A DNA stretch of 64,000 nucleotides from Adhaeretor mobilis (GCF_007741515.1 NZ_CP036263.1:5505178-5569177), one strand, 5' to 3'; positions 9,440-18,750 are shown, numbered from the stretch's first letter. Notes: generated by a model from the sequence alone, not told the origin. Numbers and translations are program-made.

Positions 9440-10144
9440 ATGGAAGTCACTCTGAAAGTTTTAGCGGGTGCAAAGAAAGGCGCAAAGGTTGTCGTTAAAA
9501 AGAGCGAGTTCACGATTGGTCGCAGCGAAGAGTGTCACCTAAGCGTCGGTAGCACCTCGATTAGTCGTCGCCACTGCACGATCTCACGCGGAGAAAATAA
9601 GGTCTCTGTGAAAGATCTTGGCAGTCGCAACGGTACGCTCGTCAATGGCAAGAAAATTGATGGCGAAGTGGAATTGGTGGCCGGCGATGAACTGGTCGTC
9701 GGGCCGCTGAAATTCCAAGTACGCATCAGCACAGGCCTCAAGAACGACAAGAAACCAAAAGTGAAGTCGGTCGCAGAAGCGGTCGAGCGGACGGCTGATT
9801 CCGGCTCGGGCGAATTTGATGTGGACGACATCTCCAGTTGGCTACTTGGTCCTGAGAAACCAGCCGCATCGACGCACGAAACCGTTCAGATGCAAATGGA
9901 CGAGACGAGCTCGATGCCGATTACCAGCGGACCCAAGCCCGCAGAGGCGAAGCCACCCGAGGAAGCACAGGCGCCCGAGGGTTCGTCCGTTATCGATGAA
10001 GAACCCGCCAAGCCAGAGAGCGGCTCTGGCTCCGGTAAGAAAAAAGCCCCTGGCAAGCTGCCGCCAGTGCCGAAAAAGGATAACACGAAGGATAGCCGCG
10101 AAGCTGCCGAGAACGCTCTGCGGGCGTGGAGTCGGCGGCGGTAA
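9440..10144 (+). CDS. FHA-domain protein
   Basis: 234 residues from ATG 9440. The frame is open back to 9224 but the upstream part has no family character. An FHA domain occupies about residues 1-95: strand MEVTLKVLAG, then FTIGRSEECHL, the SISRRHC motif and DLGSRNGTLVNGKKI, i.e. the canonical GR, SxxH-like and N-G phosphothreonine-binding residues. Residues 100-234 are low-complexity, rich in Pro, Glu, Ser and Lys, and probably disordered. FHA domains bind phosphothreonine, so this cytoplasmic adaptor may read marks set by Hanks-type kinases such as those in this window; that link is inference. No enzymatic domain is attached. Confidence 0.9.
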   Translation: MEVTLKVLAGAKKGAKVVVKKSEFTIGRSEECHLSVGSTSISRRHCTISRGENKVSVKDLGSRNGTLVNGKKIDGEVELVAGDELVVGPLKFQVRISTGLKNDKKPKVKSVAEAVERTADSGSGEFDVDDISSWLLGPEKPAASTHETVQMQMDETSSMPITSGPKPAEAKPPEEAQAPEGSSVIDEEPAKPESGSGSGKKKAPGKLPPVPKKDNTKDSREAAENALRAWSRRR

Positions 10145-10424
10145 GATGATCGCTCCCATATCAGCGGCAAGCGAGCAATGAATTTCTATATTGTCATTTC
10201 GACCGTGCGACAGCGTTTGAGACATCCCGTTCTGAGCTCTCGATTAATCTTGTTCCTTCCTCGCGTTGGGATTCGACTCCTCTCGGAATGGCATGATCGG
10301 TGCTTTGTCATTCCCCTGGATCTTCGGAAGGCCTGACTCTAGAGCAACTTGCCTTCGTGCATGTGTAAGATACGATGTAGGCAATCACCACTATCACAAG
10401 CCGACCACGGAGAAGAGACCCGAG

Positions 10425-10679
10425 ATGAGTTCACGCCTTCCAAAGCCGAAAGAACAACCCAAAGCGGCCCTGCTGGGGCTCGCCTTTGATGCGGAAGATG
10501 GCCACAAGCGTTTAACCCGCGGCAAGAACTTCCTCTTGGCGGGTGGCTCCGAAGAAACGCACGGCGTCATGCAAGAAACGGCCATTAAGGTCAACGAACA
10601 GCTTGACGCTCGCGGCAAGAAGCTGGAAGAAGTCTCCTCCCAGGAACTGCGCGACATCGTTGAAGACTCACTACCGTAA
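10425..10679 (+). CDS. Small hypothetical protein, 84 aa
   Basis: ATG 10425 (MSSRLPKPKEQPKAALLGL) is preceded by GGAGAAGAGACC as ribosome binding site; the longer open frame from 10266 lacks one. The protein is soluble and charged, with FDAEDGHKRLTRGKNFLL and a C-terminal part that looks helical (AIKVNEQLDARGKKLEEVSSQELRDIVEDSLP). It looks like a compact conserved planctomycete protein but I cannot assign a function. A strong hairpin follows it at 10702. Confidence 0.7.
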   Translation: MSSRLPKPKEQPKAALLGLAFDAEDGHKRLTRGKNFLLAGGSEETHGVMQETAIKVNEQLDARGKKLEEVSSQELRDIVEDSLP

Positions 10680-10701
10680 GTGACTTTAACGCAGAGAAAA
10701 G

Positions 10702-10734
10702 AAGAACGCCGCGGATTGCTCCACGGCGTTCTTG
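10702..10734. terminator. Bidirectional terminator hairpin
   Basis: AAGAACGCCGCGG-ATTGCT-CCACGGCGTTCTT: a 13-base-pair stem with one mismatch and a 6-base loop, between the convergent ends of the small gene (stop 10679) and the H1-like gene (stop 10759). The A-rich left side (AGAAAAGAAG) gives a U-tract for the minus-strand transcript. Confidence 0.75.
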
Positions 10735-10758
10735 TTGAGCCTAAATTTGTTTGCCCCC

Positions 10759-11310
10759 TCAGCCAACTAGCTCGGCTTCTTCAACGGAAGATTCGTCGCC
10801 GTCGCTGTCGAAACCTTCGACAACCGATTCCGCAGCAATCGGTGCCCGGCCGAGTTGGGCCAACTCAGCAGCGGAAACCTTCTCGTAACCGAGTTCGAAA
10901 ATCACTTCGAGCACTTCGCTACAAGTCGGGAACATGCGACCGCTGGTACGCTTGTATTCGTCCATGGCGTTCATGAACTCGACTTCTTTCTCTGAGTAAT
11001 CACGCTCGCAGGTGGTAGGATCAATCTGGCGGCGACGCTGCACTTTCTCACGACGCTCGCTCTTGGCAACAGGTGCCTTGTTCTCTGCAGCAACCTCCGC
11101 GTCACGACGCTCGTTGCGGCGACGATCGATAGTAACTTCCTCGTCGCCCACTTTCTTGGCAGTCTTGCCCTTGGCGACGGATGTCTTCGTAGTGGGCTTC
11201 GTGGTGGCCTTCTTGGCGGTACGCTTTTTTGCTGAAGCTGATTTTGTCTTGCTAGAGGCTGCAGATTTCTTGGTGGTCTTCTTTTGGGTAGGTGTTTTGG
11301 TCTTGGCCAC
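10759..11310 (-). CDS. Histone H1-like basic protein with C-terminal globular segment
   Basis: 183 residues from a GTG start at 11310, preceded by TAGGAG at a spacing of 8. Residues 1-55 are made of Lys/Ala/Thr/Ser repeats ([20 protein letters not shown]), the hallmark of bacterial H1-like DNA-binding tails. Residues 60-100 are Arg-rich ([16 protein letters not shown]). Residues about 105-155 form a conserved-looking helical segment ([20 protein letters not shown]...[18 protein letters not shown]), and the end is acidic. Likely a nucleoid-associated protein in the condensed planctomycete nucleoid; the C-terminal segment could be a regulatory or interaction module. Confidence 0.8.
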   Translation of the reverse strand: MAKTKTPTQKKTTKKSAASSKTKSASAKKRTAKKATTKPTTKTSVAKGKTAKKVGDEEVTIDRRRNERRDAEVAAENKAPVAKSERREKVQRRRQIDPTTCERDYSEKEVEFMNAMDEYKRTSGRMFPTCSEVLEVIFELGYEKVSAAELAQLGRAPIAAESVVEGFDSDGDESSVEEAELVG

Positions 11311-12125
11311 AGTTAAATCTCCTAGGCGGGACGTTAGGAAGGGTAGCCAGCGGGGAGCTTAGCTTACAAGTGACTTGGAGGGTCACACAAACATTCCCGA
11401 CTCCGGAGGAAATGCAAATCACAAGGAGATTTCAACTCGGGTATTCTGCGAAAACCTGCCTATCTCGGTAGCCCATGCCGCTTGCTCTGATTGTGCGGGC
11501 AGGATTCTCGACACACGAGTCGTAAGCACCGAGCCCCGTCTCACCCTCTGTCCCTGCCCCCCAAGAGAATTCGAGTGCTCGCGCATCACGGCTCAAGGAT
11601 ACGGCGCTCAAGAATCCCACACCGGCTTGGCTCTGCTCCGACTCTTGCACGGTGTTACTTATTGCACGGCGATACTTTTGCACGGAAGGCGTGTTTCTAG
11701 GTGCAAAAGTCGGCTCGCTCTAGGCGCTGGTTACCGTGTTAACCCTTGCCGTGGCAAGACTTACGCAACGCAAGCAAGGCTCTCCCTGGCGACTTTTGCT
11801 TTGCGATAGTCTGGCGCGTGCAAAACTCTCCGACGCCACTCCATCGGCACGCTTCAGCGTACGGGTACCCGTGGAAAGCGATTCGCAGTCGATCGCGTCG
11901 TACCGACCATTGTACGAAACGCTCTAGCCAGCTTCAGCCACAATTTTTGGCCGGCGTTGCGTTGAGTAGAGAAACGCGCCGATTCCATTCAGCCAGAGCA
12001 TCACTGCGTGGCTAGCCTACGGAAGCGTTTCGCGGAATCTGCCCACGAGACGCGTTTCCGTGCCTTGCTTTGCTTTTGAGAGACCCTACCCCGCCCTAGA
12101 ACGACGGAGAGAAGTGATGGGGAAA
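11311..12125. other. Long intergenic region, no gene seen
   Basis: About 815 bases. Several short ORFs cross it on both strands (e.g. 11375-11809) but none has a ribosome binding site, codon pattern or family motif. Scattered ATs and mixed GC suggest degraded sequence. I looked for tRNA, tmRNA and RNase P-like folds and saw none. Confidence 0.45.
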
Positions 12126-12317
12126 TCAGCCAAGCCCCACAGGCAATTTGGTTCCTGACACCTTTTTACTTTCGATATTCCAGGAGGCAACTGCGTCAAA
12201 AAAGTCAACGGCAAAATCAACGACCACTGTGGCTAGAACTCGTCGCTCCTCCAGTCGCTCGATGCGCAGATGTCGATTGTGAACGTTATATCGCGAGATA
12301 TAGTGCTTGTTTAACAT
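12126..12317 (-). pseudogene. Truncated LEPR-XLL-type exoprotein leader
   Basis: From ATG 12317 the frame reads an N-terminal leader ending in RHLRIERLEERRVLA, the motif (LE.RR/LEPR...LLA) that opens many giant planctomycete surface proteins. After only about 25 further residues the frame enters the REP sequence at 12150-12167, which encodes KKVSGTKLP, and stops. Full proteins of this kind are hundreds to thousands of residues long, so this is the stub of a gene cut by a repeat insertion or deletion. Confidence 0.6.
12150..12167. repeat. Solo REP sequence
   Basis: GGTTCCTGACACCTTTTT is identical to the core of the REP next to the transposase at 14091 and the inverse of the one at 13361. Here only one arm of the AAAAAGGT/ACCTTTTT stem is present. 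It marks the 3' end of the broken leader gene. Confidence 0.8.
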
Positions 12318-12381
12318 TGCCGTTTCTCCATGAATAAAGCACACGGACCAAGTAACGCGTGAAATTATTGAAAGCTGGCCA

Positions 12382-13080
12382 TTAGATTTTTGGCGAGATC
12401 GAAGCTTGATTACATTGCCGACTTCTAGCAACTACCGTCGAACAAAGTGAGGCGAGAAGAAGTAGTAATGAAGATGGTTCTGGTATGGTTTGATCGTTGA
12501 GTTCGAACCACATCCCACCGGTCTCAAAAGTGTTCCAAGGACCGGAGGCGACACTGCCTGATGTTGCAGCGGTCAGTTGATCTAATTCGCTATCTGCCCG
12601 CGCCCAGACCCAACCCAGATTGGGTTGCGGAGTATTGGTAATAGATAGCCAGTAAATCGTGCCAGGGCTTAAAACGAGTCCGCCAGGCACGTTGACTATA
12701 TATTCGTGCGGAGTTGTAACCCCATTGAGCAATGGCCCACCCGTCGGCTCACGACTATACGGCGAGCCGATATCAAAATCGCCCCCTACAAGAGGTGCAC
12801 CAGGTAACCCACCTGCGTCTTCCAGGAACACAACTCGGAAGACATCAGGTGTCGGTGTCACTACGCCGGTACTGCCGATAAAACGTAAGGAGCGGACTGT
12901 CACCGGTTCCGCTGCATCGATCAGAAAATTGTCTGCTGATTTTTGAGAGATCGGGAAGTCAGCGGACGAAAATGCTGCAAACGGCTCCGAGGGCGTGGTT
13001 TGGCTGTAGATCGTCGCGGCTGATGCATTGAACGCTGAACTGAGCCCAATTGCTAAACAAATACTGAAAATACTCTTCAT
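12382..13080 (-). CDS. PEP-CTERM sorted secreted protein
   Basis: 232 residues from ATG 13080 (MKSIFSICLAIGLSSAFNASA, a signal peptide cleaved after ASA). The longer start at 13113 would spoil the signal peptide. The body is a beta-rich domain with YSQTTPSEP, ADNFLI, VRSLRFIG and IYWLSI, a pattern common in planctomycete PEP-CTERM proteins of unknown role. The C-terminus carries the tripartite tail IPEPSSLLLLLASL, then basic ARSRQ, which is recognised by exosortase. The sorting enzyme is not in the window. The final residues CNQASISPKI extend beyond the usual end. Confidence 0.88.
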   Translation of the reverse strand: MKSIFSICLAIGLSSAFNASAATIYSQTTPSEPFAAFSSADFPISQKSADNFLIDAAEPVTVRSLRFIGSTGVVTPTPDVFRVVFLEDAGGLPGAPLVGGDFDIGSPYSREPTGGPLLNGVTTPHEYIVNVPGGLVLSPGTIYWLSITNTPQPNLGWVWARADSELDQLTAATSGSVASGPWNTFETGGMWFELNDQTIPEPSSLLLLLASLCSTVVARSRQCNQASISPKI

Positions 13081-13360
13081 TGGTCTGCCACTCTCTCTCG
13101 CGGTTAACCCCACTGATGCTTAGTGTAGCGGGGCATGACCGGTTCAGCAGATAATTCTCTTATTACAGAGGAATCTCTGAGTCATTACCCAAAAGTTCGA
13201 AGGATAATACCAGCTGGGGTACACCCAAAATGAGCCCCTCGGCAACCGCATCAAAAGCCTAGTTTTGAGCTGTCCACAATCCCGATTTCCAGGGGGACCC
13301 TATTTGAGCCCTTTTCAGGTCGCGAGCAAAAGAAAAGCCGCCCGTTGCCAGGCGGGCCAT

Positions 13361-13384
13361 AAAAAGGTGTCAGGAACCTTTTTT
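13361..13384. repeat. REP hairpin, left of transposase
   Basis: AAAAAGGT-GTCAGGA-ACCTTTTT is a perfect 8-bp stem with a 7-base loop, 37 bases before the transposase start. Its inverse copy is at 14091-14113. REP-associated transposases recognise such hairpins. Confidence 0.85.
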
Positions 13385-13420
13385 CTTGACTCTCCAGCGT
13401 TTCCTGACTAATCTGGCCTC

Positions 13421-14104
13421 ATGGGAAGATCACACCGAGCCGCCCGCGGGGGCCTCGTTTATCACGTCCTGAACCGCGCTAACGCGCGTATGACCATTTT
13501 CGAGAAGGACGAGGACTACGCGGCTTTTGAGCAAGTGCTCGAAGAGGCCGTCGAGCGCACCGGCATGCGACTGCTGGCTTACTGCCTGATGCCCAATCAT
13601 TGGCATCTGGTAGTCTGGCCGGAGCAGGACGACGATTTGTCGCGTTTCACGGGGTGGCTGACGCTCACCCACACCCAACGCTGGCACGCTCATCGGCACT
13701 CTACCGGTAGCGGCCACGTCTATCAGGGGCGATTCAAGTCGTTCCCGCTGGAGGATGATGAGCATTATTTGACGGTCTGTCGTTATGTTGAGCGGAATGC
13801 ATTGCGAGCGAACCTGGTTGCCCACGCAGAGGCGTGGCGGTGGAGTAGTCTTTGGCGATGGAGTCAGGGAGACGCCTCGCAGAAGCAACTTCTGGCCAAG
13901 TGGCCCGTGCGTCGTAGTCCCAACTGGGTGGAGCACGTCAACCAGTGCCTTAGCGAAGCTGAGCTTAAAGCCATTCGCCGGAGCGTCGAACGGGGCCGTC
14001 CCTACGGTTCTGCCAAGTGGAGCGATCGCACGGTGAAGCAACTGGGCCTGGAAAGCACACTTCGCCCACGAGGCAGACCGAGAAACAAGCAAAAAGGTTC
14101 CTGA
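13421..14104 (+). CDS. REP-associated tyrosine transposase (Y1/HUH family)
   Basis: 227 residues, a typical length. The start MGRSHRAARGGLVYHVLNRA is the family's N-terminal signature. The HUH metal motif is NHWHLVVWP near residue 64, and the candidate catalytic tyrosine is in CRYVERNAL near 124. The C-terminus ends GLESTLRPRGRPRNKQKGS. The enzyme nicks and joins single-stranded DNA at REP hairpins. It sits between inverted REPs at 13361 and 14091, and its own stop codon lies inside the right REP. The same C-terminal motif is found in the mini-elements at 20618, 22033 and 23708, which derive from a related transposase. Confidence 0.93.
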   Translation: MGRSHRAARGGLVYHVLNRANARMTIFEKDEDYAAFEQVLEEAVERTGMRLLAYCLMPNHWHLVVWPEQDDDLSRFTGWLTLTHTQRWHAHRHSTGSGHVYQGRFKSFPLEDDEHYLTVCRYVERNALRANLVAHAEAWRWSSLWRWSQGDASQKQLLAKWPVRRSPNWVEHVNQCLSEAELKAIRRSVERGRPYGSAKWSDRTVKQLGLESTLRPRGRPRNKQKGS

Positions 14105-14113
14105 CACCTTTTT
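14091..14113. repeat. REP hairpin, right of transposase, containing its stop codon
   Basis: AAAAAGGT-TCCTGAC-ACCTTTTT, the inverse of the left REP. The TGA at 14102-14104 within the loop ends the transposase frame, so the last residues (KGS) are REP-encoded. Confidence 0.85.
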
Positions 14114-14261
14114 CGAGGCCCAGGATTGGTCCTCCCCTCTTTGTTTTTCCCCTTCGCTTCTCCGCAAAAGTCTCGCGGGACGACTGCCAATCGTCGCAAT
14201 CCGCTCTACAATGTTGGCTGCTTCCTACCAACCAAGAAAAGTTAGCAAAGCGAGTTCTCCC

Positions 14262-15851
14262 ATGCCTTTTCGATTTTCCATCGCCGTTGCCTTTTTGCTC
14301 GCTTGCTCCCTCTTCCCAACTGCGTTGGCTGCTGAAAACACCGATCAACCTATCAGCGCCGACTTCGTACTCCAGGATGGCACGATCGTGGATGGCACCG
14401 GCGGGGAGCCCTACCAAGGCAGTGTCGCAGTGCGCGATGACAAGATCATCGCGGTCGGGAAGTTTACTCCCGGAGAGGTCAAGCGGACCATCGATTGTCG
14501 CGGGCTCGTGATCTGCCCGGGGTTCATCGACCTGCACAACCACAGCGACAGCACGATCCTCACTCCCGAGACAAGAGATTCGCGTTGTTATTTAACGCAG
14601 GGCTGCACCACACTGGTGACCGGCAATTGCGGTGGCGGCCCGATCGAAGTGGGCAAGTATTACGATGAGCTTGCCGCGCAAGGTATCGGCGTCAACGTCG
14701 CGCACCTGCTGCCGCAGGGGAGCCTGCGGGGCGAAGTGATCGGACAAACTCGCCGTGCACCAAACGACACCGAACTGCAAAAAATGCAGTCGCTCGCCGA
14801 CACCGCCATGCAGGAAGGCGCGTGGGGCATGTCGACCGGGTTGCAGTACGTGCCCGGTTCGTATGCCGACACTGCCGAACTCGTGGCGATCGCCAGTCGG
14901 ATCGCCAAGCAGGGGGGTTTTTACGCTAGTCACATGCGCGACGAAAGCGATGAATTGCTGGAAGCCGTCGAGGAAACGATCGAGATCGGCAGGCAGGCAA
15001 ATCTGCCAGTGCATGTCTCGCATTTCAAATCGAGCAAGCGTCGCAACTGGGGCAAGGTCCGCGCGGCAGCCCATGTCATTGAAGAGGCCCGCAAGAATGG
15101 CGTGCGTGTGACGGCCGACCAGTATCCGTACACCGCGTCATCCACCTCGATCATGGCGATGCTGCTCTCAGACAAAGAACGCGAAGGGGGTAACCAAGCC
15201 ACCGCCGAGCGGCTCAAGAACCCGACGGAAGCGGCACGGCTCCGCCCGTACGTCGCCGAAGCGCTGGCCGCCCGCGATCGGGTGATGATCGCTTCCTCGA
15301 AACAGCAGCCTGACTGGGTTGGCATGCTGATCCGCGAGGTCGCCGCGGCAGAGAAGCGCGAACCGATCGACATCGCGATGGAAATCCTGCTCGACGCGAG
15401 TGCCCAAGGGGTCAACTTCAGCATGGACGAAGGGGACGTACGATACGTGATGATGCTCCCCTGGGTCGCCACCGCATCGGACGGCAGCGTGAAAATCGAC
15501 GACGGCTCCCGGCCCCACCCGCGCAGTTTTGGCACCTTCCCTCGCAAGATCGGCCGCTACGCCATCCAGGATAAGGTGCTGCCACTGGCCGCCGCCATCC
15601 GCAGCGCCAGTGGCCTCCCTGCCGACATCCTCGGCATGACCGATCGCGGCTACGTGCGCACCGACCAAGTCGCCGACTTAGTGGTTTTTGACCCAGTGGA
15701 GTTGCAGGACAATGCCACGTATCAAGAACCGTTCCAACCCTCGCAAGGCGTCCGCTGGGTGCTAGTCAACGGCAAGCTGGCCATCGACAACGGCGAGTTG
15801 CTGGAGACCTTAGCAGGCAAACCGTTGCGGCGCGACTCCGGTGGCGAGTGA
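14262..15851 (+). CDS. N-acyl-D-amino-acid deacylase (amidohydrolase), secreted
   Basis: 529 residues from ATG 14262; residues 1-26 (MPFRFSIAVAFLLACSLFPT...) form a signal peptide. The frame is open to 14211, but that start buries the signal. The family is D-aminoacylase/metal-dependent amidohydrolase: GFIDLHNHSDSTI supplies the first metal-binding His pair, TTLVTGNCGGG the conserved cysteine loop, ASHMRDES the metal-bridging region, VHVSHFKSS and ADQYPYTASST further ligands, and HPRSFGTFPR the C-terminal signature. It should remove acyl groups from N-acyl-D-amino acids in the periplasm. It is monocistronic, with a hairpin terminator 105 bases downstream. Confidence 0.92.
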   Translation: MPFRFSIAVAFLLACSLFPTALAAENTDQPISADFVLQDGTIVDGTGGEPYQGSVAVRDDKIIAVGKFTPGEVKRTIDCRGLVICPGFIDLHNHSDSTILTPETRDSRCYLTQGCTTLVTGNCGGGPIEVGKYYDELAAQGIGVNVAHLLPQGSLRGEVIGQTRRAPNDTELQKMQSLADTAMQEGAWGMSTGLQYVPGSYADTAELVAIASRIAKQGGFYASHMRDESDELLEAVEETIEIGRQANLPVHVSHFKSSKRRNWGKVRAAAHVIEEARKNGVRVTADQYPYTASSTSIMAMLLSDKEREGGNQATAERLKNPTEAARLRPYVAEALAARDRVMIASSKQQPDWVGMLIREVAAAEKREPIDIAMEILLDASAQGVNFSMDEGDVRYVMMLPWVATASDGSVKIDDGSRPHPRSFGTFPRKIGRYAIQDKVLPLAAAIRSASGLPADILGMTDRGYVRTDQVADLVVFDPVELQDNATYQEPFQPSQGVRWVLVNGKLAIDNGELLETLAGKPLRRDSGGE

Positions 15852-15956
15852 CCGAGCGGGAACTACCCTAATGCACACACCTTATGGGCTTAGAACTTTT
15901 CCCAAAACTGCCTGCCATCACCAGCTGCGAAAACCCTCCCCGGCCCCGAGAGGCCG

Positions 15957-15981
15957 ACCCTCCCAAGGGGAGGGTGTTTTT
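15957..15981 (+). terminator. Rho-independent terminator
   Basis: ACCCTCCC-CAA-GGGGAGGGT stem followed by GTTTTT, downstream of the deacylase gene. A second hairpin of the same sequence type lies at 16007-16025. Confidence 0.7.
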
Positions 15982-16006
15982 CAGAGGCAGGTTAGGATTG
16001 AGTGCC

Positions 16007-16025
16007 ACCCTCCCTCTGGGAGGGT
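16007..16025. repeat. Second GGGAGGGT hairpin
   Basis: ACCCTCCCTCTGGGAGGGT, an 8-bp stem with a 3-base loop, followed by CGACG-TCTCAG-CGTCG. It repeats the stem of the preceding terminator and lies between the convergent deacylase and desaturase genes. Confidence 0.6.
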
Positions 16026-16146
16026 CGACGTCTCAGCGTCGGGGAGGGTTGCACCTGAGAACGGTTGGCCTTCGGCTGTTAAGTCAGCAAGCTGGGGATG
16101 GCAAGCTGTTTGATCGTTAGCAGCGAATGCGGCTCAAGCAACGCAT

Positions 16147-17262
16147 TCAGTCTTTCCGTCCCAAGGTGCGCAGGGCGACGGCATGCTGCCGAAGCGCTTC
16201 GCGGAAGGTCGGGTATTCTACGTACGCCACGCCATGGTCTTGGCACGTTGTGCGCACATAATCGGAAACCAGTGGATAGCACGTATGCGGTAGCCGCGGG
16301 AAGAGGTGGTGCTCAATTTGAAAGTTCAATCCGCCAACGAGCCACCCGATCGATCGGCTCTGCGTAGCAAAGTTGGCGGTTGTTGCTAACTGATGCTCAG
16401 ACCAAGTGTTTGTCGGTCCGGCCCGGCAGAACTCAGGGGGCGTCAAAGCGTCCGGCACAATGTGCGCTAACTGAAACACGGTAGCCAGCGTGAGATTGAA
16501 GACTACGGCAATGACTGCCAAACCGGCCAGCGCCGTCGTCCACCCGCACACTACCGCCGGTAACGCCCAGAGCATGAGGAAGCACAACAGTTTGCCAAGA
16601 CAAAACGCGACCCTATCTCCTGCGGTCATGTGGGGCAATTGCGTGTGCTGATCAACGCGCCCTGTTACGAACATTCGTATGTCGCGCAGGTTGTGGGCAC
16701 TGAAGTTCAGCAAATAGACCAACGGAAAGTATAAGTGTTGATACCGATGCCACCACCGTCGCGGATGGTCGTACGAGAGTCTCAGCACGCCTCCACTGTC
16801 GATGTCGTGGTCGGCGCCCTCGATGTTGGGATACGTATGGTGCCGCGAGTTGTGGACGTAACGCCACACATGGCTGCTGATGCCGATGACGTCTGTCAGA
16901 AAACCGACCGCGCGATTTGCCCGACGAGCGACGAACATGGCGCTGTGATTAGCGTCATGCGTCACATTCATGGCCACCAGAGCATCGGCCCAGGCAAACA
17001 GTGCGCACGCCGCCAGATAGGCGACGGATAAACCGTCGCGCCCGATGGCCAGCATGAGTCCATACAAACCGATCCACAGAGTGCAAATCGTGACTGCCTT
17101 GACGAGCAACCGTTGCCGCGCTGACTGGACCACCGTGGGGGTGCAGATCTGATGGACCCCCGCCTTGAGATCCACAAAGAGCGCATCGGTGCTTGGGAAC
17201 GGGCGGACCACGGGCAACTGCCCGCGCGCGATGCGTGATTGTATCGGCGTATGGCTCGGCAT
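16147..17262 (-). CDS. Membrane fatty-acid desaturase
   Basis: 371 residues. The three histidine boxes of membrane di-iron desaturases are present: HDANH near 102, HNSRHH near 137 and QIEHH near 316. The QxxHH form is that of front-end/acyl-lipid desaturases. Hydrophobic stretches near 55-95 and 205-255 give the usual two pairs of membrane helices. No cytochrome b5 domain is fused, so an external ferredoxin or cytochrome must supply electrons. It should introduce a double bond into membrane lipid acyl chains; the position cannot be told from sequence. Start ATG 17262. No partner gene is adjacent. Confidence 0.92.
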   Translation of the reverse strand: MPSHTPIQSRIARGQLPVVRPFPSTDALFVDLKAGVHQICTPTVVQSARQRLLVKAVTICTLWIGLYGLMLAIGRDGLSVAYLAACALFAWADALVAMNVTHDANHSAMFVARRANRAVGFLTDVIGISSHVWRYVHNSRHHTYPNIEGADHDIDSGGVLRLSYDHPRRWWHRYQHLYFPLVYLLNFSAHNLRDIRMFVTGRVDQHTQLPHMTAGDRVAFCLGKLLCFLMLWALPAVVCGWTTALAGLAVIAVVFNLTLATVFQLAHIVPDALTPPEFCRAGPTNTWSEHQLATTANFATQSRSIGWLVGGLNFQIEHHLFPRLPHTCYPLVSDYVRTTCQDHGVAYVEYPTFREALRQHAVALRTLGRKD

Positions 17263-17378
17263 TCAGTCCTCAGCTCGATCTTTATCGAATGGGTTGAACC
17301 CGAGACTACCTCAAGCTCGCAGCACTTGCCATGTTAACTTCGCTCGCCCGCTTGGGTCAAACTTGGGGTGAAACATTT

Positions 17379-18624
17379 CAGGACTACGCAAAGAATGAAC
17401 CTGTGCAGATCAGGTTGCGTACGTGTTTTAGAGCAACTAACGTTTCGTCCTTAATTTCAGGAGGTTTTACTGTGAATGCCGCTCACGCGGAGAGTCTGCT
17501 AGCTCACTTGCAGCAGATTCCCGACCCGCGTGGGGCTAAAGGAAGGCGCCACTCATTGCAGGCCATGCTGGCCACCGTTGCCTGTGCCGTATTGTGCGGT
17601 GCGCGAGGCTATGAAGCCATTGCCCAGTGGATTCACGCTCAAGAGAAGAGCGTTTGGTATCTGCTGGGGTACTTTCGCACGCCGCCCAAAGAAGGCGCGT
17701 TTCGTTACTTACTGAACATGATGGACCCGGAGCAACTCGAACAAGCCTTGCGTGCTTGGATCACTCCTCACGCAGAAGTCGACCCCCAAGCAATGGCCTG
17801 CCTAGCCATTGATGGAAAGACGCTTTGTAAGACCCTGGATCGGTACGGCAAGTCGGTCCATCTCTTGAGCCTGTTTGATCAGCAGACCGGCTGCGTACTC
17901 AGCCAAATGCCTGTCTCGGGAAAGACGAACGAGATTAAGACCGCCCCCGAAATTCTCCAGACGCTTGTCTTGGAAGGACGTGTGGTGACCGGAGACGCGA
18001 TGTTCGCACAGACCGAGATTTGTAGGACCATTACCGATTCGGGCGGTGACTTCCTGATTGTCGTAAAAGGCAATCAGGGAAACTTAGAAGAAGACATCGC
18101 CGGTGATTTCTTACCGGCCTTTTCCCCCCGCCAGTCAGCATAAAAAAGAGGCGTTCCAAACCGAGGTCCGGACGCACACCAAAGAGCATGGTCGCGTTAT
18201 CACGCGGCATCTTCAGGCCAGCACGCGGATCGTTCCGCACCTCTCTCGCTGGCCCGGACTTCGGCAGGTGATTCGCTTAGAGCGTACGAGTCGTCGCAAC
18301 AACGAGACGATCACCGAGGTCCAGTATGCCATCACCAGTCTCTCTCCGCAGCGTGCCGATGCGGAGAAGCTGCTTGAGATCTGGCGTAGCCATTGGGGCA
18401 TTGAAAACCGTTTGCACTGGGTTCGTGATGTCCTCTGGCAAGAAGACCGTTGTGGGGTCCGTCATCACCGTGGAAGCCAAAACTTAGCCTGCTTCCGCAA
18501 TGCGGCTATCAATCTGCTCCGTTTAGCCAAAGTCCCCAGCCTCATCGGTGCTATCAGAGAAAACGCTTACCGAGTCGATAAGCTATTCGCCAAGCTGGGT
18601 ATCATGAAACTTTGAATCGCCCTG
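17379..18624 (+). mobile_element. ISAs1-family insertion sequence
   Basis: 1246 bases. The left end reads inward CAGGACTACGC and the right end CAGGGCGATTC, weak inverted repeats starting CAGG. The sequence GAAACATTT lies directly outside both ends (17370-17378 and 18626-18634), a 9-base target duplication, one base displaced on the right. The single gene inside is a frameshifted transposase. Confidence 0.7.
17472..18615 (+). pseudogene. ISAs1-family transposase, frameshifted
   Basis: Starts at GTG 17472 behind a strong ribosome binding site (CAGGAGGTTTTACT). The N-terminal part (SLLAHLQQIPDPRGAKGRRHSL) is the DDE_Tnp_1-associated domain. Catalytic residues are seen as Asp in LAIDGKTL and Asp in TGDAMFAQ. 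The frame stops at 18143; the rest (HTKEHGRVITRH..., SHWGIENRLHWVRDV with the catalytic Glu) continues in the +1 frame to 18615. The switch falls near the run TTTTCCCCCC at 18120-18129, so one base was lost or gained there. Other ISAs1 transposases are a single frame, so it is probably inactive unless the shift is a sequencing error. Confidence 0.85.
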
Positions 18625-18750
18625 GGAAACATTTCAGAACCAGTCACCCATTCCCATTCCCTAGCGATCTTTTAGGAATGCTCAAATCAGGTTCGATTCT
18701 TGCGCCTTTATCTCGCGGCGAACTCGCTACGGTGCGTCGAACAATGAATC

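Noticed and set aside
11375-11809. 144-codon plus-strand frame in the long intergenic region
   Set aside because: No ribosome binding site, cysteine-rich random composition, overlaps frames on both strands of similar quality.
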